Made by a program: the position numbers and the translations under genes. The notes under the pieces are model-generated. The model was not told where the DNA came from and ran no database searches. It saw only the letters and a program-made list of their open reading frames with translations. Below are positions 35,179 through 46,099 of a DNA stretch of 64,000 nt, piece after piece; the stretch's first letter is position 1, and the number at the start of each line of letters is the position of its first letter. The stretch is from Planctomycetaceae bacterium (GTDB taxonomy: Bacteria; Planctomycetota; Planctomycetia; Pirellulales; Pirellulaceae), in contig JAIYDN010000018.1 in assembly GCA_027487485.1 (NCBI GenBank), positions 124,001-188,000 of the forward strand, in the 5' to 3' direction.

Positions 35179-36618
35179 TTACGACAAGAGATCGGATACA
35201 ACGCTTCCATGAACATCGGTCAATCGAAAGTCACGGCCAGCGTGACGGTAGGTCAGGCGTTCATGATCGAATCCCAAGCAATGCATGATCGTTGCTTGCA
35301 GATCGTGCGTGTGAACTGGGTTCTCGACAACGTGGAAGCCAAGATCGTCGGTTTTGCCATATTGAAAGCCAGCCTTGGTCCCGCCACCGGCCATCCACAT
35401 GGTGTAGGCTTGAGGATGGTGATCTCGGCCGTTCGCTCGACCTAGCGACGCGTTCGATTCAATCATGGGCGTTCGACCAAACTCGCCGCCCCAAATGACC
35501 AACGTGGAGTCGAGCATTCCCAGACGCTTTAAGTCTTGTACCAATGCAACCGTCGCTTGTTCCGTTGCTTTCAGGTTTCCTTTGTGGTTGCCAACGACAT
35601 CCGAATGAGCGTCCCAACCTTCATGGTAGATATTGATGAACCGCACTCCGCGTTGGACCATGCGTCGTGCGAGCAAACAGGCTCGTGCAAAAGAAGGTTT
35701 GTCGGGATCACACCCATACATGGCAATGGTATCAGGAGTCTCTTCTTTCAGGTTCATCAGATTGGGCGCGGAAGATTGCAGGCGAAAGGCCATTTCGTAG
35801 TTCGCAATTCGCGTTGAAATCTCGGGATCGCCAATCATTTCTAGGCGTTGCTTATTCAGGCGGTTTACCAAGTCGAGCGACGCCAACTGTGCATCGTTAT
35901 CGATTCCATCAGGGCTAGCAACATTCAGGATAGGATCACCCTGGTTTCGCAATCGAACGCCTGTATATACGGTTGGTAGAAAGCCACTGGACCAATTCGC
36001 GGCCCCACCGCTGACACCAGCACCTGTGGACATGACAACGAACGCGGGTAAGTCCTGCGTCTCGGCTCCCAGTCCATAAAGAACCCAGCTTCCAAGGCTA
36101 GGTCGGCCAGGCTGGGAGAAGCCCGTGTTAAAGAATATCTGAGCGGGCGCATGATTGAACTGGTCCGTCTTGACCGACCGAACGACACAAATGTCATCCG
36201 CGATTTTAGGTAAATGCTCAAACGCATTTGCGATCTCCAAGCCAGACTGGCCGTGTTTCGAAAACTCGAACCGAGGTCCCATGACTGCGGCATCTGGCCG
36301 AATGAATGCGTAACGTTGGCCCATGATGACGGACTCGGGTAACGGCTTTCCTTCCAATTTCGCCAGTTCGGGCTTGTAATCAAACAGATCAAGGTGGCTC
36401 GGTGCACCCGCCATAAACAAATGGATCACCGCTTTGGCTTTGCCAGGAAAATGAGGCTGCTTGGACGCAAGCGGGTTGGCAGGAATCGAATCAGCATGGC
36501 TCGATTTCGCAAGACCACCAACAAGCAAACTACCTAATGCGGCTTTTCCAAGCCCAATACCGCAGTCATTCAAAAAGTGTCTTCTCGCCACTTGGACTGC
36601 TGATCGATCGATGTTCAT
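35179..36618 (-). CDS. DUF1501 protein with Tat signal
   Basis: A 479-residue protein with a twin-arginine-like leader (ARRHFLNDCGIGLGKAALGSLLVGGLA). The body is a typical DUF1501 protein, a family with the alkaline-phosphatase/sulfatase-like fold: AKAVIHLFMAGAPSHLDLFDYKP near the start, DDICVVRSVKTDQFNHAPAQIFFNTG, and VIWGGEFGRTPMIE...GRDHHPQAYTMWMAGGG with the conserved His and Gly residues. DUF1501 genes almost always accompany DUF1549/DUF1553 cytochrome genes; here that gene lies 61 bases upstream on the same strand, so an operon is likely. No reaction has been proven for the family. Confidence 0.93.
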   Translation of the reverse strand: MNIDRSAVQVARRHFLNDCGIGLGKAALGSLLVGGLAKSSHADSIPANPLASKQPHFPGKAKAVIHLFMAGAPSHLDLFDYKPELAKLEGKPLPESVIMGQRYAFIRPDAAVMGPRFEFSKHGQSGLEIANAFEHLPKIADDICVVRSVKTDQFNHAPAQIFFNTGFSQPGRPSLGSWVLYGLGAETQDLPAFVVMSTGAGVSGGAANWSSGFLPTVYTGVRLRNQGDPILNVASPDGIDNDAQLASLDLVNRLNKQRLEMIGDPEISTRIANYEMAFRLQSSAPNLMNLKEETPDTIAMYGCDPDKPSFARACLLARRMVQRGVRFINIYHEGWDAHSDVVGNHKGNLKATEQATVALVQDLKRLGMLDSTLVIWGGEFGRTPMIESNASLGRANGRDHHPQAYTMWMAGGGTKAGFQYGKTDDLGFHVVENPVHTHDLQATIMHCLGFDHERLTYRHAGRDFRLTDVHGSVVSDLLS

Positions 36619-36679
36619 GAAGTTATCCTAGGGAATCGTTCTTCGATTGGCTTAGAAAGAAATTAGTCGTCAGGGGGAA

Positions 36680-39600
36680 TTACTTAGTAACAGATTCATC
36701 GAGATTCATCATGATGCGAGCCACCATCGTCCACGAGGCTCGTTGAATCGCTTCTTCATCACTTAGCTTCTCAGTTGCGGATTCCGTAGCAATTTTCACA
36801 GCGGGCAACTGGCCAGCCCTCAGTCGACTAGATTGTTGCTCCAAGTACTCCTGCAAGGCAGATAGTTCGTCAGGTGTCGCTGGCCGAACGAGCATTCTAC
36901 GGAAGAGATTGGTAAGCTTTTCTCGATCGTTACCTTGTGCGCTCGACGTCAACTTTCCAAGCTCTCGAGCTGCTTGCATAAACGTGACGTCATTGAGCAT
37001 CGACAGCGCCTGCATCGGGGTATTAGTGATTTCTCGACGTGCTATACACGCTTCGCCACTAGGGGCATCGAAGGTCGCTGTAAGAGCAAACGGAGAAGTT
37101 CGTTTTGAAAAAGTGTAGATGCTTCGCCGAAACTGATCATCGCCCGAACTCACCGTCCAAGCGAGCGCCCCGTAGGTTCCTTCGGTTGTAACATTGGCGG
37201 GTTGTGGCGGGAAGACACTGGGGCCACCTCGTTTCTTCGACAAAAGTCCAGAAACAGCCAGAGCCTGATCGCGAACAACTTCCGCTTCTAGCCGCACGCG
37301 AGGACCTCGGGATAGCCATCGATTGTCCGGATCTTTCGCCAGCGATTCGGGGCGAACTTCGCTGGACTGACGATAAACTTGACTCATCACAATTTGCTTG
37401 TGCAACTTCTTCATGGACCACCCCTGCGACATGAAATCCAACGCGAGATGATCCAGCAATTCTGGGTGAGTTGGCAAGTCTCCTTGGTAACCAAAATCTT
37501 GAGAGGTTCGAACCAAACCACGTCCAAAAAACGCTTCCCAAGCACGGTTGACCGTGACACGAGCGGTAAGCGGATTCGAAGGGGAAACGAGCCATTTCGC
37601 AAATTCAAGCCGGTTCGTAGGACGGGTATTTTTGTCGCTGAGCACCAACGGCGTATGAGGTTGGACTTCATCTCGAGGCTGTAGAAACTCACCCCGGTGA
37701 TAACGATGGGTTGGCCGTTGATGATTGCTGGGCCGTTCTCGCATTACCAACGTGCTCAACGAGGGGATCAACGAATTGCGAAGGGCGTCGATTTCCTTGC
37801 GAGCATCAGCAAGTTCTGGGGCCCGATCCAAAAATGCGTTCATCAAGAGCTTGCGGTCGTTGGCTGTCCAACGATCCGCTGGGGTTGTAATCAAGTTTGC
37901 GACATCCGACGGCAGATCGTTGGCCGATCCCACAGGTTCGGTGGTGAAGGACCAACGGAAGCGACCGAGTCCGGCAGCATACCAGCGTTCACACAACATC
38001 GAAATCGTCATAGGGCCTGCTTTTTCGGTTGGTTTTGCCAACTTGAAAACAGCCACGTGCCGTCGACGTTGCCCCCCATCGATCGACCAACCCGATTGCT
38101 TATCGCCGTCAATGCACTTGGCGGCCGTGTTTACGCCACTTGCAAATGATTGGCTAGCCTCACTGATTCCTTGAACCTGCCCCTCTTGAGAAACCGTCAC
38201 TTCGCTCAAAAAGAAATCCCCGAGTGGACCTTCGTAATAGACAGCTCCAGGGCCACCTTTTGGCAATCGTTCATCCGGAATCGCTTCGATCTGCAAACCC
38301 GTTACGCCTGCTGGCACAGAATCGAAATCCACAACATAGGTATCGGCCTTTTGGAAATCGCCCGTCGCCAGAATGGACTTATCCTCCAAGATCGTCAGCA
38401 AGGGGTTCGAGGCTTTCGCATGCGTCGGATTGGCAACCTGCCATGAATTGACTTGGGCCGCTTGCTGCTTGGTCCATTGTTCGAAGCGACCAGCTAACAA
38501 TTCAGTGCGCCGAAGATCCACGGGCACGTTCTTGTCCACGATGGTACCGAGCGATATTCGGAATTTCCCAAGAACATGGTTTCCACCGTAGCTGTGTTCC
38601 AGCTTGATGGTTAATGATTGCTCGATAGCAAGGACGAATGGCTTCTCAAAATCCACTTGAAGTTTTCGGTCAACGTTCCATTCCCCTGGTCCGTGAATCG
38701 CCCAACCGGTGTTCGGCGCACCATCGATCGCATGGCTGGCAGGGAACCCCGACTGCGCGAAGTCTGCACTCGCGTTGGTCAACTTAACTGGAGAATCACC
38801 TGACTGAACGGACAGTTCGGTCACAACGAAATTTCCGTGGTCTGTCAGTCCAGGTCCTTTGCTGGGCAAGGAAGGATCCGTGAGGGCTTCTAGTCGCAAG
38901 GAATCGTATTCCCCAGGTGGAACCCGAAGGGTTAACGAGAAAGTGTCAGTAACCTTGGCAGGAGCCTGAGCCCGAACAATACTGCTGGCTTCAATCGCCA
39001 CGGATGTCCCCGCGGTAGACTGCACGTTGGTCGCCTCCGGGGTGACCCAAGTGATATCCATGGGAACGGGGAAGCGATCGGCCAATTGGGAAGTGAGCTC
39101 TTCAATCTTGCGTTCGGTTTCAACTCGATTGGCTTCGATATCGGGGGCGGGGATTGGAAGCTCGGGTTCGTCTGCATTGTTCAGAAGAGCGAACATGCCA
39201 TAGTATTCGTGGTGCGAAATGGGATCGTACTTGTGGGTATGGCATTGAGCACAACCGATGGTCAGGCCAAGCCAGACCGTTCCCGTGGTTGCAGTGCGGT
39301 CGGTCATCGCATGAAAACGGAACTCAAGCGGGTCGATACCGCCCTCTTCATTGAGCATGGTATTTCGATGAAAGCCCGTTGCGATTTTCTGATCGAGCGT
39401 GGCGTTAGGCAGCATGTCGCCCGCAAGTTGTTCCAGCGTAAACTGATCGAAAGGCATATCCTTCTGGATGGCTTCGATAACCCAGTCACGATAGGGCCAT
39501 ATCGTTCGCACTTTGTCTTTCTCGTAACCATTCGTATCGGCGTAACGAGCTAAGTCCAGCCACTTCCGAGCCCAGCGTTCGCCGTAGTCAGGAGACTGCA

Positions 39601-40267
39601 GAAGGGCATCCACCAACTGTTCGTATGCTGCTTCACTGGGATCAGCCGCAAACCGATCAGCCACTTCCACACTGGGTGGCAGACCGATCAAGTCCAAGTA
39701 AACCCGACGAATCTGTTCGTAGGGAGTTCCTGGTTTCTGAGGGTTTAGCCCAAGCTCGGCCAGTTTTGCCAAGGCGAACCGGTCGATAGGGCTTTGATTC
39801 CACAATGGGTTCGAAACAGCAAGATTCGAAACCGAAGGGGGATCTGTTTTCTTGGGCAGCTCGAAGGCCCAATGCTTTTCGTAAGATGCTCCCTGAGCAA
39901 TCCATTTCTTCAAGACCTCTTTTTGTGCATCCGTGAGGGACATTTTCGAAGAAGGAGGAGGCATCACTTCGCTCTCTTCCGTCGAAGCAATACGCCGAAT
40001 CAGCTCGCTTTGCTCCACGGATCCAGCCACAATGGCCGTAGCCCCAGAATCGCTTGGTGACGTTGCAGATTCGAAGTGATCAAGCCGCAAACCACCATGC
40101 CGCGTAAGTTCATCAGGACCGTGACACTTAAAGCAAAATTGGGAAAGCAACGGGCGCACATCTCGCGAGTAGCTGACGGCATCGTCCGCCAGCGCAGCCC
40201 CAAAACTCAATGCCGTTATTGCCCAAGTAGACAGGACAATCCCAAAAAGAACTCGGTAGTTTTGCAT
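36680..40267 (-). CDS. Planctomycete cytochrome c protein with DUF1549 and DUF1553 domains
   Basis: An exported protein of 1195 residues. After the signal peptide (cut near ALADDA) comes a PSCyt1-type haem motif CFKCHG (C45, C48, H49) with [15 protein letters not shown]1549 follows at about residues 150-370 ([65 protein letters not shown], which has a second CxxCH). Between the two DUFs lie about 400 residues of beta-rich, carbohydrate-binding-like sequence with repeated '[14 protein letters not shown]'/'[13 protein letters not shown]' blocks. DUF1553 is at the C-terminus ([39 protein letters not shown]). The gene is the upstream partner of the DUF1501 gene. The family is periplasmic; a role in breaking down complex substrates is suggested only from context. 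Confidence 0.93.
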   Translation of the reverse strand: MQNYRVLFGIVLSTWAITALSFGAALADDAVSYSRDVRPLLSQFCFKCHGPDELTRHGGLRLDHFESATSPSDSGATAIVAGSVEQSELIRRIASTEESEVMPPPSSKMSLTDAQKEVLKKWIAQGASYEKHWAFELPKKTDPPSVSNLAVSNPLWNQSPIDRFALAKLAELGLNPQKPGTPYEQIRRVYLDLIGLPPSVEVADRFAADPSEAAYEQLVDALLQSPDYGERWARKWLDLARYADTNGYEKDKVRTIWPYRDWVIEAIQKDMPFDQFTLEQLAGDMLPNATLDQKIATGFHRNTMLNEEGGIDPLEFRFHAMTDRTATTGTVWLGLTIGCAQCHTHKYDPISHHEYYGMFALLNNADEPELPIPAPDIEANRVETERKIEELTSQLADRFPVPMDITWVTPEATNVQSTAGTSVAIEASSIVRAQAPAKVTDTFSLTLRVPPGEYDSLRLEALTDPSLPSKGPGLTDHGNFVVTELSVQSGDSPVKLTNASADFAQSGFPASHAIDGAPNTGWAIHGPGEWNVDRKLQVDFEKPFVLAIEQSLTIKLEHSYGGNHVLGKFRISLGTIVDKNVPVDLRRTELLAGRFEQWTKQQAAQVNSWQVANPTHAKASNPLLTILEDKSILATGDFQKADTYVVDFDSVPAGVTGLQIEAIPDERLPKGGPGAVYYEGPLGDFFLSEVTVSQEGQVQGISEASQSFASGVNTAAKCIDGDKQSGWSIDGGQRRRHVAVFKLAKPTEKAGPMTISMLCERWYAAGLGRFRWSFTTEPVGSANDLPSDVANLITTPADRWTANDRKLLMNAFLDRAPELADARKEIDALRNSLIPSLSTLVMRERPSNHQRPTHRYHRGEFLQPRDEVQPHTPLVLSDKNTRPTNRLEFAKWLVSPSNPLTARVTVNRAWEAFFGRGLVRTSQDFGYQGDLPTHPELLDHLALDFMSQGWSMKKLHKQIVMSQVYRQSSEVRPESLAKDPDNRWLSRGPRVRLEAEVVRDQALAVSGLLSKKRGGPSVFPPQPANVTTEGTYGALAWTVSSGDDQFRRSIYTFSKRTSPFALTATFDAPSGEACIARREITNTPMQALSMLNDVTFMQAARELGKLTSSAQGNDREKLTNLFRRMLVRPATPDELSALQEYLEQQSSRLRAGQLPAVKIATESATEKLSDEEAIQRASWTMVARIMMNLDESVTK

Positions 40268-40714
40268 AGGTGAAGTGGATGGGTTCGCAGCAACAGGGGA
40301 AACAAAGGCTTTCCGAAAGGCTGCAAGGGGTGGGGGGAACCGGTCAGGCAGGAGAACTGAACGCCGAGGTGCTCAGTCCCAAACCATTGTAGTTTAGTTT
40401 TGAGTCGAGAGAAATTACATTCCTATCGACCAAACCAAGGTTTGGCCATGCAAATGCCAGCAAATCGAAGAACTTCCCCTCTTGATTTTTCGATTTTTCA
40501 TCTTGGGCACTTGCCCAAAAACCACACCACGCTACCCTATTGAGACTTAATCTCATTAGCCGCGAGCCGTTTATGGTTGGTTAGCGGGGATTGAGTTCGA
40601 ATGCCAGCCAGCCAGCAAAAAACGCTCTGCTTCTCGCAGACCTTTCGTTTAAGCCAGCAAGCCAAGCAACAGCGATGCATGTCGTTTGTTTCCCTTTCTT
40701 AACGCTGGAGAGTC
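40268..40714. other. 447-base divergent intergenic region
   Basis: This separates the DUF1549/1553 gene from the DUF1559 gene and should hold promoters for both. I see a 16-base palindrome CCAAACC-AA-GGTTTGG at 40430-40445 and short CCAG-rich runs near 40602. No coding frame is convincing, and no consensus promoter was found. Confidence 0.45.
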
Positions 40715-41605
40715 ATGATGAGACGTATGGTACTGCGTGGTTTCACGTTGGTTGAGCTTTTGGTTGTCATCGCGATTATTGGAATTCTGGTAGGGCTGTT
40801 GCTGCCTGCCGTCCAATCGGCCCGCGAAGCCTCGAGACGCATGAGTTGCTCGAACAACTTGAAGCAGATAGGGCTTGGTTTACATAACTACGAGTCGGCT
40901 ACAAGACGAATGCCGGCGGGCGGCATTCAGAGCAATTTTATTAGTGGCTTTGCATCCATTTTGCCTCATATGGAGCAAAGCAATCTTTATCAGCAGTACG
41001 ATTTCAATCTGTACTACACCCATCCGTTGAATGTTGCGGTATCAAGACAAAAGGTTTCGATATTCCTATGCCCGTCGATGAACATCCCTCGCGAGGTTCC
41101 TGCGAACGCATTCTCGGAGAATGGCATGGCTGTGGAGGTCGGTTCTGCATCGACGTACTTGCTCAACGAAGGAACGAACCAGTTAATGGCGGAATCCGAT
41201 GGTGCCTTTCCCGCGATTTACGATACGCTGCGAAATCGGCACTTAAAACTTGCAGATTTCATGGATGGAACTTCCAACACCTTAGCTGTTGGTGAAACCA
41301 CTTATGATTTCCCGGAGTATCGATGGAGTGCTGCGATGCCCGCATCTTTAGCGGGAACTGTGCGTTGGGGAACGGCTCGCTGGGTGGTTGGCTATCCTCG
41401 CGTTGGTATGGGAACCACCTTGTTCCCTTTGAACGCGAGGCGAGTCAACATCACGGGTGGATATACAAGCCAACATTCCGGAGGTCTTAATTTTTTATGG
41501 ATGGATGGCAGCGTTCGATTCATACCAAACCATACAGAGGCTAGCGTATTAAACGCCGTTTCCACAAGAGCGAGGGGGGAGGTAGTGCATGACCATGCGA
41601 ATTAG
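40715..41605 (+). CDS. DUF1559 type II pseudopilin-like protein
   Basis: A 296-residue protein with a prepilin leader [35 protein letters not shown], the standard N-methylated helix. A DUF1559 body follows: [29 protein letters not shown] and the C-terminal H-x(9)-DG motif ([16 protein letters not shown]). Such proteins are present in very large numbers in planctomycetes and are thought to sit in pilus- or secretion-like structures, or on the cell surface; their individual roles are unknown. GGAGAG lies just before the first ATG. The following lipoprotein gene overlaps its 3' end, a pairing often seen in this phylum. Confidence 0.93.
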   Translation: MMRRMVLRGFTLVELLVVIAIIGILVGLLLPAVQSAREASRRMSCSNNLKQIGLGLHNYESATRRMPAGGIQSNFISGFASILPHMEQSNLYQQYDFNLYYTHPLNVAVSRQKVSIFLCPSMNIPREVPANAFSENGMAVEVGSASTYLLNEGTNQLMAESDGAFPAIYDTLRNRHLKLADFMDGTSNTLAVGETTYDFPEYRWSAAMPASLAGTVRWGTARWVVGYPRVGMGTTLFPLNARRVNITGGYTSQHSGGLNFLWMDGSVRFIPNHTEASVLNAVSTRARGEVVHDHAN

Positions 41606-42011
41606 TTGGTGCACCCTTGTGGTTGCCTGCATGCTTGCGACAGGTTGTCATAGTGAGCAAAGCCGGATTGCTGTTTCGGGCAACGTTTCGCTGGACGGCA
41701 AACCCATTCATGATTGCGTTGCCGTTTTTCAGCCCATCGATTCGCGTGGTTCGCAGTGGGGCGCAACCGCGGTTATCTCCCAAGGGCAATTTGAACTACC
41801 GTCTCGCAATGGCCTTGTCCCAGGTAAATACGGAGTGATTTTTACAGAGAATCAGCCCGATCTTGAGGACTACGAAGCCTTGCGACTATCGGGTTCCAAA
41901 AACCCGTTGAACAAAAAGTTCATTCCAACACGTTACACTGTTCCTAATGATCTTCGGATATCAATCGAGAATGGGATGGCACCCATTTCACTATCACTGA
42001 AAAGCAAATAG
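41589..42011 (+). CDS. Small lipoprotein with carboxypeptidase-regulatory-like fold
   Basis: A 140-residue lipoprotein with lipobox LATGC after a 19-residue leader. The mature part, [25 protein letters not shown], follows the beta-sandwich pattern of carboxypeptidase-regulatory-like or transthyretin-like domains. Planctomycetes often encode such a lipoprotein after a DUF1559 gene, as here, where the start overlaps the DUF1559 stop by 17 bases. No function is established beyond this association. Confidence 0.8.
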   Translation: MTMRISWCTLVVACMLATGCHSEQSRIAVSGNVSLDGKPIHDCVAVFQPIDSRGSQWGATAVISQGQFELPSRNGLVPGKYGVIFTENQPDLEDYEALRLSGSKNPLNKKFIPTRYTVPNDLRISIENGMAPISLSLKSK

Positions 42012-42058
42012 TAAATAGTTACGACACCCAACTAACCTCTATAAAAAGAACTCTAACC

Positions 42059-43717
42059 ATGAGATTAAAAATGATGAAGTTGAACCCAACCCTTTTGGTG
42101 CTTGCCCTTGCAGCTTGCTTGTCGGTCGGAAACGAACGGCTTCAAGCTCATTTTTTGTGGCTCGTCCCGATGGATGAGAGTGGCGAACGAGTCACGCTCT
42201 ATTTCAGTGAAGGGCCCGAACCGGATAACCCGTCATTGCTTGAGCGCGTTGTATCTGCAAGCGTGGTTCCCTACCGAACCGTGAAGCCAGAAAAGACAAT
42301 GAGTTTTACCATGGAAGAAAACAATTCCAAGCTGGTAGCCAAACATAACGGCGCGTCCGCTTGGACGATGACTCACACCTTTGGAACTCACGGCCGAGAC
42401 GAAAAGAACCTTCTTATCTACACAGCGTCCTCGGTTGCTTGCAGACGTTTGGACATGTCGGAAAAAGATGCCATCTCCTTGCCGAAGAAAGGATACACGG
42501 CCGAACCCAATTACGATGGCCAGACATTGACCATCCAAGTATGGGACGACATGAAGCCAGCTTCCGATCTCGAAGTCGAATTGCAATCTGCCAACGATCA
42601 ACGATCGCTCAAAACCGATAACCAAGGCAAGCTGGTTGCGGCAGACATCCACCCTGGTGTTTACGCGATTCGATTGTTGAAATCAGATGCTTCTCCTGGC
42701 GAGCACCAAGGTGTCGCATTCAAGGCATCCAAGCACTATACAACCATCAGTTTCATTGTTCCCGACCTTAAAAACATTTTGAAATCCGACACCAACGACT
42801 TGGGCTTGTTGCCAGAAGCCATTACCAGCTTCGGGGCTTCATCGATTGGCGACACAATCTATGCCTACGGAGGGCACACCGGTGGTGCTCATTCGTATTC
42901 GTTGGACGAACAGTTTAACCAATTGATTCGCCTCGATTTGAAATCGAGCAAAGCATGGGAACCGATCGCTGAAGGCCCTAAAGTGCAAGGAAATGCCTTG
43001 GTTGCGGCCGGCACCAGTGTGATTTTGGTGGGAGGCTTTAGCGCTCAGAACGCGAAAGGGGAAAAGAGCCGATTGGTCTCGCAGTCGCTCGTTCAAAAAT
43101 ATGACCTTCAAGAAGCGAAATGGATCGAGATGCCAAGCTTGCCCGAACCGCGTTCGTCCATGGATGCGACCGTCCATGACGGTTCGATTTATGCCATCGG
43201 TGGATGGAACATGAACGGCAATCTAGATGAAACCCAATGGCACACCACTGCCTGGCGTCTGCCACTTGGAAAGGATGAAAAACAGTGGCAACCGATCGCG
43301 GAACCACCATTCCAAAGACGGGCAGTAGCCGTGGTTTCGCATTTAGATCGAGTGTTCGTGATCGGCGGCATGGATTCCGACGGTGGCCCCACCACGGAAA
43401 CGATTGCCTACCGACCAGCAAGCAACACTTGGGAAACGGTGGGGTCGATCGTCGGTGTGCCCATGAATGGCTTCGGGGCGGCAGCCGCAGTCTGGAATGG
43501 AAAGCTCATGGTGAGCACAGTCGATGGTGCCCTTCAGGAGCTAAACGATACCACCGGGACGTGGTCCGTGGTCGGCCACGCCACCACCGGACGATTCTTC
43601 CATCGAATGCTTCCTGTTTCCCCGGAATCGATCGCAATTTTTGGTGGTGCTAACATGAACGTAGGCAAGTTCCGCGAAACGGACTTCTTCGTCGCCAAGC
43701 CTCATGGAACGAAATAG
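42059..43717 (+). CDS. Exported Kelch-repeat protein with DUF4198-like N-terminus
   Basis: A 552-residue protein. A signal peptide (ALAACLSVGNERLQA) precedes HFLWLVP, a start resembling the DUF4198 family of periplasmic metal-handling proteins, followed by a beta-sandwich region DGQTLTIQVWDDMKPASDLEVEL. From about residue 255 there are five or six Kelch blades (IYAYGGHTGGAHSYS, VILVGGFSAQNAKGEKS, IYAIGGWNMNGNLDE, VFVIGGMDSDGGPT, IAIFGGANMNVGKF), each with the double Gly, which would form a beta-propeller. It is the third gene of the DUF1559 set, 47 bases after the lipoprotein. The propeller probably binds protein or ligand; the target is unknown. Confidence 0.82.
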   Translation: MRLKMMKLNPTLLVLALAACLSVGNERLQAHFLWLVPMDESGERVTLYFSEGPEPDNPSLLERVVSASVVPYRTVKPEKTMSFTMEENNSKLVAKHNGASAWTMTHTFGTHGRDEKNLLIYTASSVACRRLDMSEKDAISLPKKGYTAEPNYDGQTLTIQVWDDMKPASDLEVELQSANDQRSLKTDNQGKLVAADIHPGVYAIRLLKSDASPGEHQGVAFKASKHYTTISFIVPDLKNILKSDTNDLGLLPEAITSFGASSIGDTIYAYGGHTGGAHSYSLDEQFNQLIRLDLKSSKAWEPIAEGPKVQGNALVAAGTSVILVGGFSAQNAKGEKSRLVSQSLVQKYDLQEAKWIEMPSLPEPRSSMDATVHDGSIYAIGGWNMNGNLDETQWHTTAWRLPLGKDEKQWQPIAEPPFQRRAVAVVSHLDRVFVIGGMDSDGGPTTETIAYRPASNTWETVGSIVGVPMNGFGAAAAVWNGKLMVSTVDGALQELNDTTGTWSVVGHATTGRFFHRMLPVSPESIAIFGGANMNVGKFRETDFFVAKPHGTK

Positions 43718-43761
43718 GTCCGTCAGCGGCTCACCGGGAAATTCCAGAAGGAAATGAAAGG

Positions 43762-45924
43762 CTACTCGCGATTCCAACCAAAGCTAAGCACCAAGTCGGA
43801 ATCGTCAATCTGATCGGCTCGTGGGCTACAAATTCTTGCGTAGAACATGTTCTCCAACCCAGGAATCGGCAGCACACGGAATCGCGAGCGATCGTCTGGC
43901 CCCAAGGGAGCAAGAAGCTTAAGCGATTGCTTGAGATCCTCTAGCTTGAAATCCTTGGGCATGCTGATGGGGACCACGTGAATCCGCTTTCGGCGCGTTT
44001 CACCCGTCGTTACCCACACGGTATCACTTGCCACCGGAACGATCTCAATCGAATAGTTATTGGCGAATCGGTTCGCGACTTGTGGCAATGTTCTGCCACG
44101 CAACACAGTCACAGCAAGTTCGTTCGGTACCAAGCCATGCTGCCAAACATGCTCCCAGTCGAAAACCAGGTTCATATCTACCGCTGTCGCAGCGGTCGCT
44201 AATATCTCCGGAATCGGACGGCGTTCTGCAACGATGGTCGACATAGGTATCTTCTTGTTCAGTCGCTCAGAACTTCTTTGCCATTCTGAAGAAGAGAACA
44301 ACAAGCCCGAGTGTTTCGAAGGGTGCCAAGGAGAGTCTTGACTCGATTTGCGAATCGAACTCAGTTCGCAAAGTGAAGCCAAAAGATTTGCCTTGTCCAT
44401 CGGTGTCGCAAGATCATTCCATTCAAGTTGTCCTTCGTTCCATACACAACGATCACTAAACCCCCACAACTTGATCAGTAAATCTGCCGCTAGCTGCGCA
44501 TCACCTGGTTTCGAGTCAGGACCCGTCAGAAGCTCCGCAATATTCCAGCTAGCAGGTAGTTTCGCCTCCATGGCAGAGCGACTCGCGGTTAACTTCGGTA
44601 AACCAAGATTGTCAAACGACAGTTCTAACTGGTTGCTTGCGGCTAGCAATGCCAACAATTCAGCAATCGTTTTGTCATTCTCTTCCATGTCCAATTTCTT
44701 CGTCAGGTCAATTCCTGCGATTCGACACGACTGCCAATCGACAGTTATCCCGACGCCGGTCATCTTGCTAAACAAATCGATACACCGAAGAACAGAAATA
44801 TCTTTGATCTTGAAGGAAGACAATGACTGTGCCGCTTTGGCTTCCCAGCTGGGAACCGCTTTCGGGGGCGGATGATAGACTTGGTCGATATCGATATCGG
44901 CATTTTGGACATCGAGTTCGGTTTCAGTTTGGTTCTTGCCAAAGCCAGCGTCGGACATGGCGCTGTTGGGCCGGATCACTTCCAGCAATGGCCTCAAGAA
45001 TTCGGGCAGCTCGTCGTCATTGGTTTCCGGTCCATCTAGCCCTGCCAGCACCTGACTGCTCTCCTTGGAAACATCAGGCGGACTCTTCGGGTCAGAGGTC
45101 AATTCCGTTGCCGCGTCTGGGCTGTCGGGGCTTTCAGGGACGGGCGGATTCGGAGCGTCCCGTGGCTCTTCCGACGATGAGGTTTCCGATCCATCAGGAA
45201 GCATTGCGTTGCTTTCAGGATCGCCAGTTTCTGGAATCATCGGTTCCACGTTAGCGGGTTCGGCAGCTATCGTGTCGGCACCGGTTGGGTCTGTATCTGG
45301 CTGTAGCTGAGGCGGTACCTTTTCCAACGCGGCATCTTGCGAGCCGGGTAAGGCAGGTTCCAACGTAGGTTTTTTGAGAGGATTTTGAGCAACGTCCGTT
45401 TTGCCGGACGAGCCAACGACTCGAACAAAGATCATAAATCCGACCAAAGCCAACAGCGAACTCGAAATGGCAATCGTCGTTATCACCATCAACTGCCGCC
45501 GTTTGGCAACATTTCCGCTCTGCCAATTCTGTTGATGCAAGGGCAATGCCGGAGACGGATCAAAGGGAGCGAGAGGTGTTGGAGGGGTGAATGTCGTCGC
45601 TAAAGGCACTGCGTCTTCCATCGGCCGAAACCTTGAGAACGTATCGGTTTCGGATTCCGCTGGAGTCAAAAACGATTCGTTCGCCAACATCTCGTCCCAG
45701 GCTGGATCCCCCTCCTTGGTTAAGGCGGCAGAATTAATGACTTGTGGGGCGGGGCGGACCGGGGCAGCCGGGGGGACAGAGGGCACATGGATGATCCCCT
45801 GACACTTGGGACAGGGTAGACTTTGCCCAAGCATATGTTCGTGACGAACAATCACTTTGCTTGAACAATGAGTGCACGCAAGTCGAAAGGGATCCAATAC
45901 AATACCCAACGCAGTGATAACCAA
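43762..45924 (-). CDS. Zinc-ribbon membrane protein with secretin/TonB N-terminal-like domain
   Basis: A 720-residue protein. The N-terminus has a zinc ribbon, CTHCSSKVIVRHEHMLGQSLPCPKC (two CxxC pairs), typical of planctomycete membrane proteins. One membrane helix follows near residue 150 (LMVITTIAISSSLLALVGFMIFV), then about 130 residues rich in Pro, Glu, Asp and Ser. From residue 360 there is a domain like the short STN/DUF4974 fold (VLRCIDLFSKMTGVGITVDW, KTIAELLALLAASNQLELSFDN), repeated again around residues 590-660. The start codon is uncertain: only TTG codons lie in frame before the zinc ribbon. It converges on the Kelch gene. Role unknown; the repeated STN-like folds suggest protein binding at the envelope. 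Confidence 0.7.
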   Translation of the reverse strand: MVITALGIVLDPFRLACTHCSSKVIVRHEHMLGQSLPCPKCQGIIHVPSVPPAAPVRPAPQVINSAALTKEGDPAWDEMLANESFLTPAESETDTFSRFRPMEDAVPLATTFTPPTPLAPFDPSPALPLHQQNWQSGNVAKRRQLMVITTIAISSSLLALVGFMIFVRVVGSSGKTDVAQNPLKKPTLEPALPGSQDAALEKVPPQLQPDTDPTGADTIAAEPANVEPMIPETGDPESNAMLPDGSETSSSEEPRDAPNPPVPESPDSPDAATELTSDPKSPPDVSKESSQVLAGLDGPETNDDELPEFLRPLLEVIRPNSAMSDAGFGKNQTETELDVQNADIDIDQVYHPPPKAVPSWEAKAAQSLSSFKIKDISVLRCIDLFSKMTGVGITVDWQSCRIAGIDLTKKLDMEENDKTIAELLALLAASNQLELSFDNLGLPKLTASRSAMEAKLPASWNIAELLTGPDSKPGDAQLAADLLIKLWGFSDRCVWNEGQLEWNDLATPMDKANLLASLCELSSIRKSSQDSPWHPSKHSGLLFSSSEWQRSSERLNKKIPMSTIVAERRPIPEILATAATAVDMNLVFDWEHVWQHGLVPNELAVTVLRGRTLPQVANRFANNYSIEIVPVASDTVWVTTGETRRKRIHVVPISMPKDFKLEDLKQSLKLLAPLGPDDRSRFRVLPIPGLENMFYARICSPRADQIDDSDLVLSFGWNRE

Positions 45925-46099
45925 AACATAAGAAACTCGACGACTTCTTGTTATAGTATCCAGTTCCTAGCCAGGAAGGCAAAGATCGACTTTCAAATGC
46001 CTAGGATTTCCGTATCTTTTCGTAGCAACTTGGTTCCGTTTATGCATGTCGTCCTAGTTTTGTTGCAGGGTTTGGCGAATTAGACAGTTTGATTTAGTT